Assembly: GCA_002440235.1 (NCBI GenBank) | Contig: DJRZ01000028.1 | Span: 1-62,992, forward strand | Length of the DNA: 62,992 nucleotides | Reading direction: 5' to 3' | Origin: Alphaproteobacteria bacterium UBA6347 | GTDB lineage: Bacteria > Pseudomonadota > Alphaproteobacteria > CAAGCB01 > CAG-977 | Part shown: piece after piece, positions 7,699 to 15,485 of the stretch | Numbering within the stretch: position 1 is the first letter of the stretch | Layout: every line of letters begins with the position of its first letter | Position numbers and translations under genes: made by a program | Notes under the pieces: generated by a model | What the model was told of the DNA's origin: nothing | Database searches by the model: none | The model's input: only the letters and a program-made list of their open reading frames with translations

Positions 7699-8838
7699 AT
7701 GTGGATTTGGGAAAACAAAAATTGGCCTCATTTTGCTTATGACCGTTCTGTTTTGGCGGAATCGGAAAAAAAGTGGCTGAAAAAATCAGGCGAAGGTTGC
7801 GGGGCGTTTAAATATGTTTCAGACAGTGACAGAGATGCTCTGAAAATAGAACTGATAACCGATGAAGCTACTAAAACTTCGGAAATTGAAGGGCAGATAC
7901 TGAACCGGAACAGCGTTCAGTCTTCGTTGCGGAAACAAATGGGGCTGTCTTTTGAGCAAAAAAACGTTCCTCCGGCAGAAGACGGAATAGCGTCAATGAT
8001 GACAGATTTATACAAATCGTTTGACAGATCGTTAGATGACGAAACGCTTTTCCGTTGGCATAAACAGCTAATGAACGGTCGAACGGATCAAATCGTTGTC
8101 GGAGCATACCGAACCGGAGAAGAGCCGATGCAAATTATTGCCGGAAATTACTATGACAGGCGGGTTTATTATGAAGCTCCGCCGTCCGAGCGCATACCGG
8201 CGGAAATGCGCCGTTTTATCGACTGGTTTAACAGTTCAAAAAAGATGAACGCTTTAGAGCGGGCTGGAATAGCTCATTTGTATTTTGTTTTAATCCACCC
8301 GTTCGACGACGGAAACGGGCGCATCTCCCGCGCTTTGGCGGAAAAGGCGTTGTCACAGTCTGCCGGGCAACCCGCTTTGACCGGCTTGGCAACAGTAATC
8401 AATGCAGAACGGAAAAAGTATTATGCCGCTTTGGAAGCGGTAAAATCGCCGAATATAACGGAATGGTTACTCTACTTTGCCGAAACTGTTTTGGCGGCGC
8501 AGGAATATACACTGCAAAAAATCGATTTTGTCATACAGAAGACGAAATTGTACGACCGTGTTCGCGATCAGCTGAACGCGCGTCAGGATAAAGCCGTCAA
8601 AAGAATGTTTAAGGAAGGCTTGGCGGGATTCAAAGGCGGATTGAGCGCCGATAACTATATGAAAATCACAGGAGCCAGTCCGGCGACGGCAACGCGCGAT
8701 TTAGCGGATTTGGTTGAAAAAAAGGCGTTGTACAGAACGGGGGTGCTTCGCCACACGCGCTATTTTTTGAATTTGACGCCGCAAAATTCTCCGGACAATG
8801 CAGGCGAATCCGAAAATTCGGAGAATAACATATCTTGA
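7699..8838 (+). CDS. Fic-family adenylyltransferase, self-inhibited class II
   Basis: 379 aa. Fic proteins transfer AMP from ATP to Ser/Thr/Tyr hydroxyls of target proteins. It has an N-terminal DUF4172-like region, the inhibitory helix motif TSEIEG (60-65, pattern S/TxxxEG/N), and the complete catalytic loop HPFDDGNGR (200-208) with the catalytic His. The C-terminal ~100 residues look like a winged helix (ITGASPATATRDLADLVEKKALYRTG). The N-terminal inhibitory helix defines class II. AAAGGA is upstream and a strong terminator downstream. It may be a stand-alone toxin-like or signalling enzyme; the target is unknown. Confidence 0.92.
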   Translation: MWIWENKNWPHFAYDRSVLAESEKKWLKKSGEGCGAFKYVSDSDRDALKIELITDEATKTSEIEGQILNRNSVQSSLRKQMGLSFEQKNVPPAEDGIASMMTDLYKSFDRSLDDETLFRWHKQLMNGRTDQIVVGAYRTGEEPMQIIAGNYYDRRVYYEAPPSERIPAEMRRFIDWFNSSKKMNALERAGIAHLYFVLIHPFDDGNGRISRALAEKALSQSAGQPALTGLATVINAERKKYYAALEAVKSPNITEWLLYFAETVLAAQEYTLQKIDFVIQKTKLYDRVRDQLNARQDKAVKRMFKEGLAGFKGGLSADNYMKITGASPATATRDLADLVEKKALYRTGVLRHTRYFLNLTPQNSPDNAGESENSENNIS

Positions 8839-8896
8839 CTTTTGTAAAAAAATAATCACAATAAGTTATATTATTGAGGGCGTATTGACTGTGAAC

Positions 8897-8924
8897 GGCA
8901 AGGATTTTGTTCCTTGCCTTTTTT
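8897..8924 (+). terminator. Terminator of the Fic gene
   Basis: GGCAAGGA (8897-8904) pairs with TCCTTGCC (8911-8918), followed by TTTTTT. It is 58 bp after the fic stop. Confidence 0.9.
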
Positions 8925-8945
8925 ATTGGAACGTTAAATTTAAGA

Positions 8946-9143
8946 AACTCTCGAATCTGGCGAACGCAATATTTCGACAATGTGCCGTCCGCTGCTTGGG
9001 AATTTTTCATCGGCGGGTATCAGCCCGCGCAAAAATGGCTGAAAGACAGAAAGGGAAAAGTGCTGGATTACGCCGACATCAGGCGCTATCAAAAAATCGT
9101 CGCCGCGTTGATTCAAACAGACGAAATCATGCGCGGCGGATAA
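8946..9143 (+). pseudogene. C-terminal stump of a DNA methylase / Type ISP-like enzyme
   Basis: About 65 codons. TQYFDNVPSAAWEFFIGGYQ, then a stretch with PAQKWLKDRKGK, YADIRRYQKIVAAL and TDEIM, matches from memory the C-terminal end of large N6-adenine methylase/specificity polypeptides of restriction-modification systems, where YIGGYQ..KWLKDR..L...DI.HYQ is conserved. The catalytic and helicase parts are absent, and the frame runs upstream straight into the fic terminator without a plausible start. I read it as the remnant of a deleted restriction-modification gene. Confidence 0.7.
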
Positions 9144-9158
9144 GGACGGCGTCGCGCG

Positions 9159-9779
9159 TCATTTATTTGAAACAGGATTGATTTTCCGAATCCAGCCGTC
9201 CAGAAAATCCATTTGTTCCGGCGTATGAAACCAATGTTCGCCGCCGTTCATAACCGTGACGTCCGCGCGAACGCGGCGGGCGAAGCCGGCGATCGTTTAG
9301 CGGGATTGCAGATTGTCCCGATCGCCGTACAGGATTCGTGTCGGGGCGTTCCATTCGATCGGGTTGTTCCGGACGTATTGCAAATAGTCCCATGACAGAT
9401 CCTGTCCGAAATCGGTTTTGATGATTTTTCGGGATTCAAGCTCCGATTCCGACGCGCCGATCCGGGCGAGCATGGTCGCGATCAGGCTTTCCATATCGAC
9501 GATCGGGGAAATGAAGCAGGCTTGACCGATTAAATCCGATATTCCCGCGTTCATGGCAAAGTACGCTCCGATGCTTTGCGCGATCAGGACGATGTTTTTG
9601 TGCGCGTTTTTCAAATCCGCCGCTTTGCCGGAAAATTCGGTTTTCGCGTCCCGCGGGTTTTCCGACCGGTAGTCGAATCCGATGACGCCGGCTTGCGGGA
9701 ACAAAGGGCGGAAGTGTTCCGATTCCGCGGCGTTTCCGCCTTTGCCGTGCACATATAAAACAACGGTGTCTTTTGCCAT
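9159..9779 (-). pseudogene. Alpha/beta hydrolase broken by in-frame stop
   Basis: Starts MAKDTVVLYVHGKGGNAAESEHF (oxyanion loop HGKGG) and has the nucleophile elbow AQSIGAYFA and the acid-loop region PTRILYGDRDNL. A TAA at 9297-9299 follows NLQSR after 160 codons. The same frame continues unbroken for 45 more codons, including GGEHWFHTPEQMDFL with the expected catalytic His, ending at TGA 9159-9161. One base change (for example GAA to TAA) explains this. As it stands the product lacks the catalytic His and is probably inactive. Confidence 0.85.
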
Positions 9780-9869
9780 GCTTTTCCCTGCCCAATCGTT
9801 TTTAAAACCATAGTACCGAAAAAAGCGGCGGCGCGGTCTTTTTTTTCGCGCTTTCGGAAAACGCGGGCT

Positions 9870-10064
9870 TTAAAGTCCGCGTTTTATCGTCAAGTCCGTT
9901 TGACAGATGTGCAATCCAACCCATTCGACGCCGTTTTTCATAATTTGGAAAACGCGCGGGTCGTCCGTTTTGTAACAGCACAGACAGCCGCGCTGCCAGA
10001 CGAATCTTTTTTCGTCTTCGGCGCACAGGCGGTCGTACATTTCCATCGCTTCGTCCAAAGTCAT
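9870..10064 (-). CDS. Small cysteine-containing protein
   Basis: 64 aa, 16 bp downstream of sodB and preceded by AAGGAAA. It starts MTLDEAMEMYDRLCAEDEKRF and contains a CLCCYK cluster and a later HICQ, which could bind a metal. No family is recognised. The spacing and ribosome site support a real gene cotranscribed with superoxide dismutase. It has no signal peptide or membrane segment, so it is probably cytoplasmic. Confidence 0.6.
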   Translation of the reverse strand: MTLDEAMEMYDRLCAEDEKRFVWQRGCLCCYKTDDPRVFQIMKNGVEWVGLHICQTDLTIKRGL

Positions 10065-10080
10065 GGCTGTTTCCTTTTGT

Positions 10081-10689
10081 TCACACCGCGCCGTCGCGGG
10101 CGAAGTTTTGCGCGGCGAAATTCCAGTTCGCCAGTCTGTCGATCAGCGTCTGCACATAGTCGGCGCGGCGGTTTTGGTAATCGGGGTAATAGGCGTGTTC
10201 CCAAACGTCGACGGCGAACAGCGTTTTCAGTCCGCGCGCGACGGGCGTGTCGGCGTTGGCGGTTTTCAACAGGCGGATTTCGCCTTTGTCAGCGACGACC
10301 CAAGCCCAGCCGCTGCCGAATTGGGACAGGGCGGTTTCAGCCAGTTTGGCTTTGAAGTTTCCTTCGCCGTCGAAATCGCGGCGAACGGCGTCTTTGAACG
10401 CGCCGTCGGGCAGGGCGCCTCCGCCCAGCGGCGTCAGGCATTTCCAGAAAAAGCCGTGATTCCACGCCTGCGCCGCGTTGTTGAACAAAGCGGTCTGTTC
10501 GGGAACGCCCGCCGTCTTTTTGATGATGTCGGGCAGGCTTTGATCGGCGAACCGCGTGCGTTCGATCAGTCCGTTCAGCGTGTTGATATAGTTCAGATGA
10601 TGCTTTCCGTGATGCAGATCCAGCGTCATGCGGGACATGTACGGTTCCAGCGCGTTTTTGTCAAAAGGCAGATTCGGCAATTCAAACAT
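10081..10689 (-). CDS. sodB: Superoxide dismutase (Fe type)
   Basis: 202 aa from the ATG at 10689, preceded by AAAAAGGAGAA; the long upstream frame extension is spurious. It disproportionates superoxide in the cytoplasm. Metal ligands are visible in the LHHGKHHLNYI region, AQAWNHGFFWKCL and DVWEHAYYPDYQNRRADYV; ALSQFGSGWAWVV is typical of the iron enzyme. Length is normal. It lies downstream of the squalene genes on the same strand, with a 53-bp gap that may hold its own promoter. Confidence 0.95.
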   Translation of the reverse strand: MFELPNLPFDKNALEPYMSRMTLDLHHGKHHLNYINTLNGLIERTRFADQSLPDIIKKTAGVPEQTALFNNAAQAWNHGFFWKCLTPLGGGALPDGAFKDAVRRDFDGEGNFKAKLAETALSQFGSGWAWVVADKGEIRLLKTANADTPVARGLKTLFAVDVWEHAYYPDYQNRRADYVQTLIDRLANWNFAAQNFARDGAV

Positions 10690-10742
10690 GGTGTTCTCCT
10701 TTTTCGGTTTCCATTGAATTGTCGAATGTTTCGGACGGTTTG

Positions 10743-11843
10743 TCAAAATCGCTTTTGGTTGAGAACCGTCCGCGCCGCTTTGATTCCGGAACGCACCGCG
10801 CCTTCGATCGTGCAGGGCAGGGCGGTCGCCGTGAAATCGCCGGCGACGAACACGTTTCCCGCCCCGATGTCCGCCCGCAAACGCGTTTTGTTGACGGTTC
10901 GGGTTTGCAGGACGGTCGCCCGCTTTTCCATAACGGTGCGGAACGGCGGCGTTCGGGCGGGCAAACTCAGCGCGTTCGCGGTTTCCAGCCATACGATTCC
11001 AGCCAAAGCGTCGGGGGACAGGCGGGCGCAAAGGTCGTTCGCCGCGCTGATCGTGACGGAAACGACGCCGTTTTTTGCGAAAGCCCAATGTCCCGTCATG
11101 CCGATCAGTCCGACAAAGGGCGCGGGAAGCGGAACGTTCGTTTTATAATGAATGTTGGCGATTGTCTGAAACGGCGGTTCGGGCGCGCCGGCGACCAGCC
11201 GCGACAGGTTTTCGGGATCGACCGCCAGAATGGCTTTGTCCCCGCTGTTCAGCGCGATTTCTTCGCCGTCGAAAAAAATCAGTCGGTCGTTTTCGACGCG
11301 CCGCAAACGCCGTCCGAAACGGAAAACGGCGCCGCGTTGTTTCAGGTATTGTTCGACGGGGGCGACGACGCTGTCGTACAGGGTCGGGAAAGCCAGATAA
11401 ACCGCGCCGTTTTTCGCGCCGAAGCACTTTGCCGCCGTTTTCAGAAACAGCATCGCGTCGGCTTGGTGCGCGGGGGTGTTCATGACGGATTCGCACAGCA
11501 GGGAATACAGTTCCGGCAAATGCGAAACGGCGGAAAGGGGACGGGCGGCGTCGATGTCGAAACGCGATCCGTCTTTTCTGAAAAACGTCATTTTCGTGCC
11601 GGCGTTTTTCAACGGCGTCCGCGTCGGGCATTCGTCCAGCATCGCCAGCAAAGCCGTGTTCGCCCCCAGCATCAAATGCGTTCCAGCGTCGACCGGCGCG
11701 TCCAGCCGTTTGTCGAAAAAGGAACGGCACCGTCCGCCCGCGCGCGCGGCGGCGTCGCTGACGACGACGGGAACGCCCGCCTTCGTCAGAGTGAACGCGG
11801 CGGACAATCCCGCCATTCCCGCGCCGACGACGTGGACGGTCAT
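10743..11843 (-). CDS. hpnE: Hydroxysqualene dehydroxylase HpnE
   Basis: 366 aa. This FAD-dependent amine-oxidase-family enzyme converts hydroxysqualene to squalene, the last of three bacterial squalene steps. The dinucleotide-binding VHVVGAGMAGLSAAFTL lies at the N terminus, then AARAGGRCRSFFD, and the C-terminal FAD motif NVFVAGDFTATALPCTIEGA. It is slightly short for the family (about 410). It follows hpnD by 4 bp, so it belongs to one operon with hpnC-hpnD. Confidence 0.88.
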   Translation of the reverse strand: MTVHVVGAGMAGLSAAFTLTKAGVPVVVSDAAARAGGRCRSFFDKRLDAPVDAGTHLMLGANTALLAMLDECPTRTPLKNAGTKMTFFRKDGSRFDIDAARPLSAVSHLPELYSLLCESVMNTPAHQADAMLFLKTAAKCFGAKNGAVYLAFPTLYDSVVAPVEQYLKQRGAVFRFGRRLRRVENDRLIFFDGEEIALNSGDKAILAVDPENLSRLVAGAPEPPFQTIANIHYKTNVPLPAPFVGLIGMTGHWAFAKNGVVSVTISAANDLCARLSPDALAGIVWLETANALSLPARTPPFRTVMEKRATVLQTRTVNKTRLRADIGAGNVFVAGDFTATALPCTIEGAVRSGIKAARTVLNQKRF

Positions 11844-11847
11844 CGGG

Positions 11848-12732
11848 TCATTTCCCGAACAGCGTCACGCGCAAAGCCGTCCACGCGACAAAAGCCTTGG
11901 ACGGTTTCGGACGGGGAAACAGAACGTCCCAGCCGCGTTTTTCCATCATGTCGAAAACCTTTTTATAAACGTCTTTCATAATGACGGCGGGTTTCATCTG
12001 CCGCCCGTTCAGGCGTTTCAGCGCGGCGTCGGCTTCGGTAAAGCGCAAAGCGGCTTGCTTCGCCAGTTCCTGACGCGCGATTTTCAGGTTCGGGTTGCTC
12101 AAAACGCTGCTGAGCGCGGTGTCGTCCGTGATGCCGATCCCCGCTTTGTCCAGACATTCGCGGGGCATGTACAGCCGCCCCAGTTCCATATCCTCTTCCA
12201 TATCGCGCAAGATGTTCGTCAGCTGCAGCGCTTCGCCCAGCGTGACCGCGAACCGTTGCGCCGTGTCGGAAAAATCGCCGAACACGCACACGGACAGCAT
12301 GCCGACCGCTCCCGCGACGCGGCGGCAGTACAACTGCAATTCCGTCATCGTCGGCGCGCGCATGCCGTCGGGAATGTCCATTTCCATGCCGTCAATCAGT
12401 TCGATGAATTCCGATTTCGGCAGGGAAAAGCGTTCGACCGGCGCGATCAAAGCCTTGGCGACGATCGATTCCGGTTCGACGCCGTCGTACACGCGTTCGA
12501 TGTCGTCGCGCCAGATTTGCAGACGCTGTTTTTTTTCGTTCAGCGGCGCGGGTTCGTCGGCGATGTCGTCGATTTCGCGGCAAAAAGCGTAAATCGCGTA
12601 CATGGCGTCGCGTTTTTCGCGGCACAGCAGTTTCATCGCGGGATAAAACGACGACCCCGACGATTTGACGATCGCGTCGACCCGCGCGGTTATTTCTTTT
12701 TCGGCGGTTTCAGATCTTTTTTCCTGATGCAT
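11848..12732 (-). CDS. hpnD: Presqualene diphosphate synthase HpnD
   Basis: 294 aa from the ATG at 12732, which lies inside the end of hpnC (43-bp overlap). HpnD condenses two farnesyl diphosphates. The two Asp-rich motifs are present: AFCREIDDIADE and LTNILRDMEEDMELGRLYMP, the trans-prenyltransferase pattern. The frame extends further upstream in another reading of hpnC, but the MHQEKRSE start keeps normal length. Confidence 0.92.
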   Translation of the reverse strand: MHQEKRSETAEKEITARVDAIVKSSGSSFYPAMKLLCREKRDAMYAIYAFCREIDDIADEPAPLNEKKQRLQIWRDDIERVYDGVEPESIVAKALIAPVERFSLPKSEFIELIDGMEMDIPDGMRAPTMTELQLYCRRVAGAVGMLSVCVFGDFSDTAQRFAVTLGEALQLTNILRDMEEDMELGRLYMPRECLDKAGIGITDDTALSSVLSNPNLKIARQELAKQAALRFTEADAALKRLNGRQMKPAVIMKDVYKKVFDMMEKRGWDVLFPRPKPSKAFVAWTALRVTLFGK

Positions 12733-13580
12733 GATATTTTCTTTCTTCTCAATCCGCCGGCGACGCCCAGCAGACAGGCGACGATCCAGTCCGTTTTTTT
12801 CAATTCGACCTTGCGGTGCAGAATGTCGCCGCGCTTCAACCGCTTGACCAGCCGTTGCGCCAGACGGAAGATGACGCACACCTCCATGCGCAGACCGCGG
12901 TTCGCGACGACCAAAGGCAGGGACGACCCTTCGACCAGCAATCCCTCGATCGCGTCGGTCACGCGGTTGAAAACCGTTTGCAGGGCGGCGCAGGTCTGGC
13001 TGTCGTCCAGCGCCTCGTATTTGATTTTGGCGTCTTTGAACCAGTCTTTGGGCAGGTAGATGCGGTGCTTTTCCTGATAATCCTGCTTGCAGTCCTGCAA
13101 GTGGTTGTTCATTTGCAGCGCGGCGCACAGCGCGTCGGACGGCCAGTAAGCCGTCGGGTTTTCGCCGTGCAGATCCAGCATGAAACGCCCGACGCTGCCC
13201 GCCGACCAGCGGCAGTACGCCATCACGTCCTCCCACGTGTGGTAGGTGTGGTGTCCTTCGCTGTCCTGACGGAACGCTTTTAACAGATCCAGCGCGTGCT
13301 GATTGGTGACGCCGCGCTCCTCCAACGATTTTTTCAGCGTTTCGGCGCATTCGGTTTCGTCGTCCGCTTCCTCTTGCCCCAGCAAGACCCGTTCCAGCCT
13401 GTTCAGGCGTTCCAGTTTTTCATCGCCGGAAATCTCCGTCGAATCGGCAATGTCGTCCGCCGTTCGGGCAAAGTCGTAAAACGCCGCGACGTGCGGGCGC
13501 AGTTCGCGCGGAATCAAACACGATCCGACGGGGAAGTTTTCGCCGTTCGCGTCTTTCGTTCTTTTAATTCGACCGGTCAT
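12690..13580 (-). CDS. hpnC: Hydroxysqualene synthase HpnC
   Basis: 296 aa from the ATG at 13580 (a GTG two codons earlier is possible). It converts presqualene diphosphate to hydroxysqualene. Motifs: [20 protein letters not shown], first Asp motif ARTADDIAD, and second [17 protein letters not shown]. The last ~40 residues are basic ([17 protein letters not shown]), beyond the usual end. It overlaps trmFO by 17 bp and hpnD by 43 bp. No hopene cyclase (shc) is in the window, so the final sterol-like product is unknown. Confidence 0.92.
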   Translation of the reverse strand: MTGRIKRTKDANGENFPVGSCLIPRELRPHVAAFYDFARTADDIADSTEISGDEKLERLNRLERVLLGQEEADDETECAETLKKSLEERGVTNQHALDLLKAFRQDSEGHHTYHTWEDVMAYCRWSAGSVGRFMLDLHGENPTAYWPSDALCAALQMNNHLQDCKQDYQEKHRIYLPKDWFKDAKIKYEALDDSQTCAALQTVFNRVTDAIEGLLVEGSSLPLVVANRGLRMEVCVIFRLAQRLVKRLKRGDILHRKVELKKTDWIVACLLGVAGGLRRKKISCIRKKDLKPPKKK

Positions 13581-14928
13581 TGACACCTGCCTTTGCGATC
13601 CATTCGTCCAAATCCGCCAAAGCCCGCTCGCTTTGGGCGCGCTTGCGGTCCAGCCCTTTGATTTTCCGTTTTCCTTCGGGGACGGGCGGGGGCGGCATCA
13701 GCCCGAAATTGATGTTCATCGGCTGGAAGCATTCTTCGTTCGCGTTGACGGTGATGTGGCGCAGCATCGCCCCCAAAGCCGTCGTTTCGGGCGGTAGAAC
13801 GAACGGTTCGCCCGCGGCTTCCCGCGCCGCGAACAGTCCCGCCAGCAACCCGACGCCCGCGCTTTCGACGTAGCCTTCGCACCCCGCGACCTGTCCCGCG
13901 AAACGAATGTTCGGGCGGGCTTTCAGGCGCAAGGTTTCGTCCAGCACCTTGGGCGAACAGATGAACGTGTTGCGGTGAATGCCGCCGTAACGCACGAAAA
14001 CGGCGTTTTCCAGCCCCGGAATGGTTTTGAAGATCCGCTTTTGTTCGCCGTAGGTCAGTTTCGTCTGGAATCCGACCAGATTCAGCAAAGTCCCCTGCCT
14101 GTTTTCCTTGCGCAGCTGGACGACGGCGCAGGGGCGGGAATTCGTGTGCGGATCCGTCAGCCCGACGGGTTTCATCGGACCGAACGCCAGCGTGTCGCGC
14201 CCGCGTTCCGCCATGACTTCGATGGGCAGACAGCCTTCGAAATAAGGGGTGTTTTTCTCCCATTCCTTGAACGCGACCTTTTCGCCCGCCAGCAGGTTGT
14301 CGACAAACGCGTCGTATTCCGCGCGCGTCATGGGACAGTTGATGTAATCGTCGCCGTCGCCCTTGTCGTAGCGGGACTGTTTCCACGCCTTTGTCATATC
14401 GACGGATTCCGCCGTGACGATCGGCGCGATCGCGTCGAAAAAGTGCAGCAGCTCTTCGCCGCCGGCGGCGGAGCGGATTTTTTCAGCCAGTTCGGGGGTG
14501 GTCAGCGGTCCCGTCGCGATAACGTGCAATCCCGCGTTTTCGTCGGGCATGTCGGTCAGTTCCGCCGTTTCCATGGAGATCAGCGGGTGTTCGCGCAGTT
14601 TTTGCCCGACAATGCCGGAAAAGACGTCGCGGTCGACCGCCAAAGCGCCGCCCGCCGGAACGCCGGACGCGTCCGCCGCCGCCATGATCAGCGAACCGCA
14701 GCGGCGCATTTCCTCGTGCAGCAGACCGACGGCGTTGTGCAGAGGATCGTCGGAACGCAGGGAATTGGAGCAGACCAGCTCCGCCGGATTCGCCGTTTTA
14801 TGCGCCGGCGTCTGCCGTTTCGGACGCATTTCCTTTAACACGACGGGTATTCCCGCGCGCGCGATCTGCCACGCGGCTTCGCACCCCGCCAGCCCAGCGC
14901 CGACGACGGTAATCGGCTTTTCGGTCAT
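13564..14928 (-). CDS. trmFO: Folate-dependent tRNA uracil-54 methyltransferase TrmFO
   Basis: 454 aa from the ATG at 14928 (AAGGAG upstream); the in-frame extension to 15045 is not supported. It makes m5U54 in the tRNA T-loop using methylenetetrahydrofolate and FAD. Seen: N-terminal FAD motif [18 protein letters not shown], the family signature [19 protein letters not shown], and [13 protein letters not shown] near the C terminus. It overlaps hpnC at its 3' end and is probably the first gene of the minus-strand operon. Confidence 0.95.
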   Translation of the reverse strand: MTEKPITVVGAGLAGCEAAWQIARAGIPVVLKEMRPKRQTPAHKTANPAELVCSNSLRSDDPLHNAVGLLHEEMRRCGSLIMAAADASGVPAGGALAVDRDVFSGIVGQKLREHPLISMETAELTDMPDENAGLHVIATGPLTTPELAEKIRSAAGGEELLHFFDAIAPIVTAESVDMTKAWKQSRYDKGDGDDYINCPMTRAEYDAFVDNLLAGEKVAFKEWEKNTPYFEGCLPIEVMAERGRDTLAFGPMKPVGLTDPHTNSRPCAVVQLRKENRQGTLLNLVGFQTKLTYGEQKRIFKTIPGLENAVFVRYGGIHRNTFICSPKVLDETLRLKARPNIRFAGQVAGCEGYVESAGVGLLAGLFAAREAAGEPFVLPPETTALGAMLRHITVNANEECFQPMNINFGLMPPPPVPEGKRKIKGLDRKRAQSERALADLDEWIAKAGVNDRSN

Positions 14929-15026
14929 AATTCGTTCGCTCCTTGTCAAAAGGTTCAAAGTTGTCTTGTATATCTTAGAGATAACTATATACTTAAACAA
15001 ACATATTTTTTGATGCGAGTGAAAAA

Positions 15027-15485
15027 ATGAACGGAAGCTTTGCAAATTTTTTAATCGTCGCCGTCGTTCTGTACGCTTTTTTGAAATTCGCGTATCCGCG
15101 TCTGAAACGAATGGCGCGCGGAAAGGACGTCGCGTATCTGCCGGTTGAAACGCTGGCGAAGCAGATGGCTGAAAAACGGGACATGCTGTTGATCGACATA
15201 CGCACGCCGCAAGAGTTTTACAACATGTTCGGTCATATCGACACGGCGATCAACCTGCCGTTTGAAACTTTCGCGATTCGGCTGAACGAAACCGCGGACA
15301 GACTGGTCGGGTTCAAACAAACGCCCGTCGTCGTCATCGGACTGCGGGACGAAAACGCCGTGTTCAAAGCTTACAAACTGTTGAAGCGGAAAGGATTCGA
15401 ACACGCCGCGATTCTGGACAACGGCGTGTCGCAATGGTTGCGCCGCGGCTTCCCGACGGTGGAGCGCAATGTCCGCAAATATTAA
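15027..15485 (+). CDS. Membrane-anchored rhodanese-like protein lacking catalytic Cys
   Basis: 152 aa. An N-terminal membrane segment ([18 protein letters not shown]) is followed by a rhodanese fold: [27 protein letters not shown], then [41 protein letters not shown]. The active loop expected after VVVI (CxxGxRS) is GLRDENA with no cysteine, so sulfur transfer is unlikely. It probably acts as a binding module facing the cytoplasm. Its end overlaps the next gene by 17 bp. Confidence 0.82.
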   Translation: MNGSFANFLIVAVVLYAFLKFAYPRLKRMARGKDVAYLPVETLAKQMAEKRDMLLIDIRTPQEFYNMFGHIDTAINLPFETFAIRLNETADRLVGFKQTPVVVIGLRDENAVFKAYKLLKRKGFEHAAILDNGVSQWLRRGFPTVERNVRKY

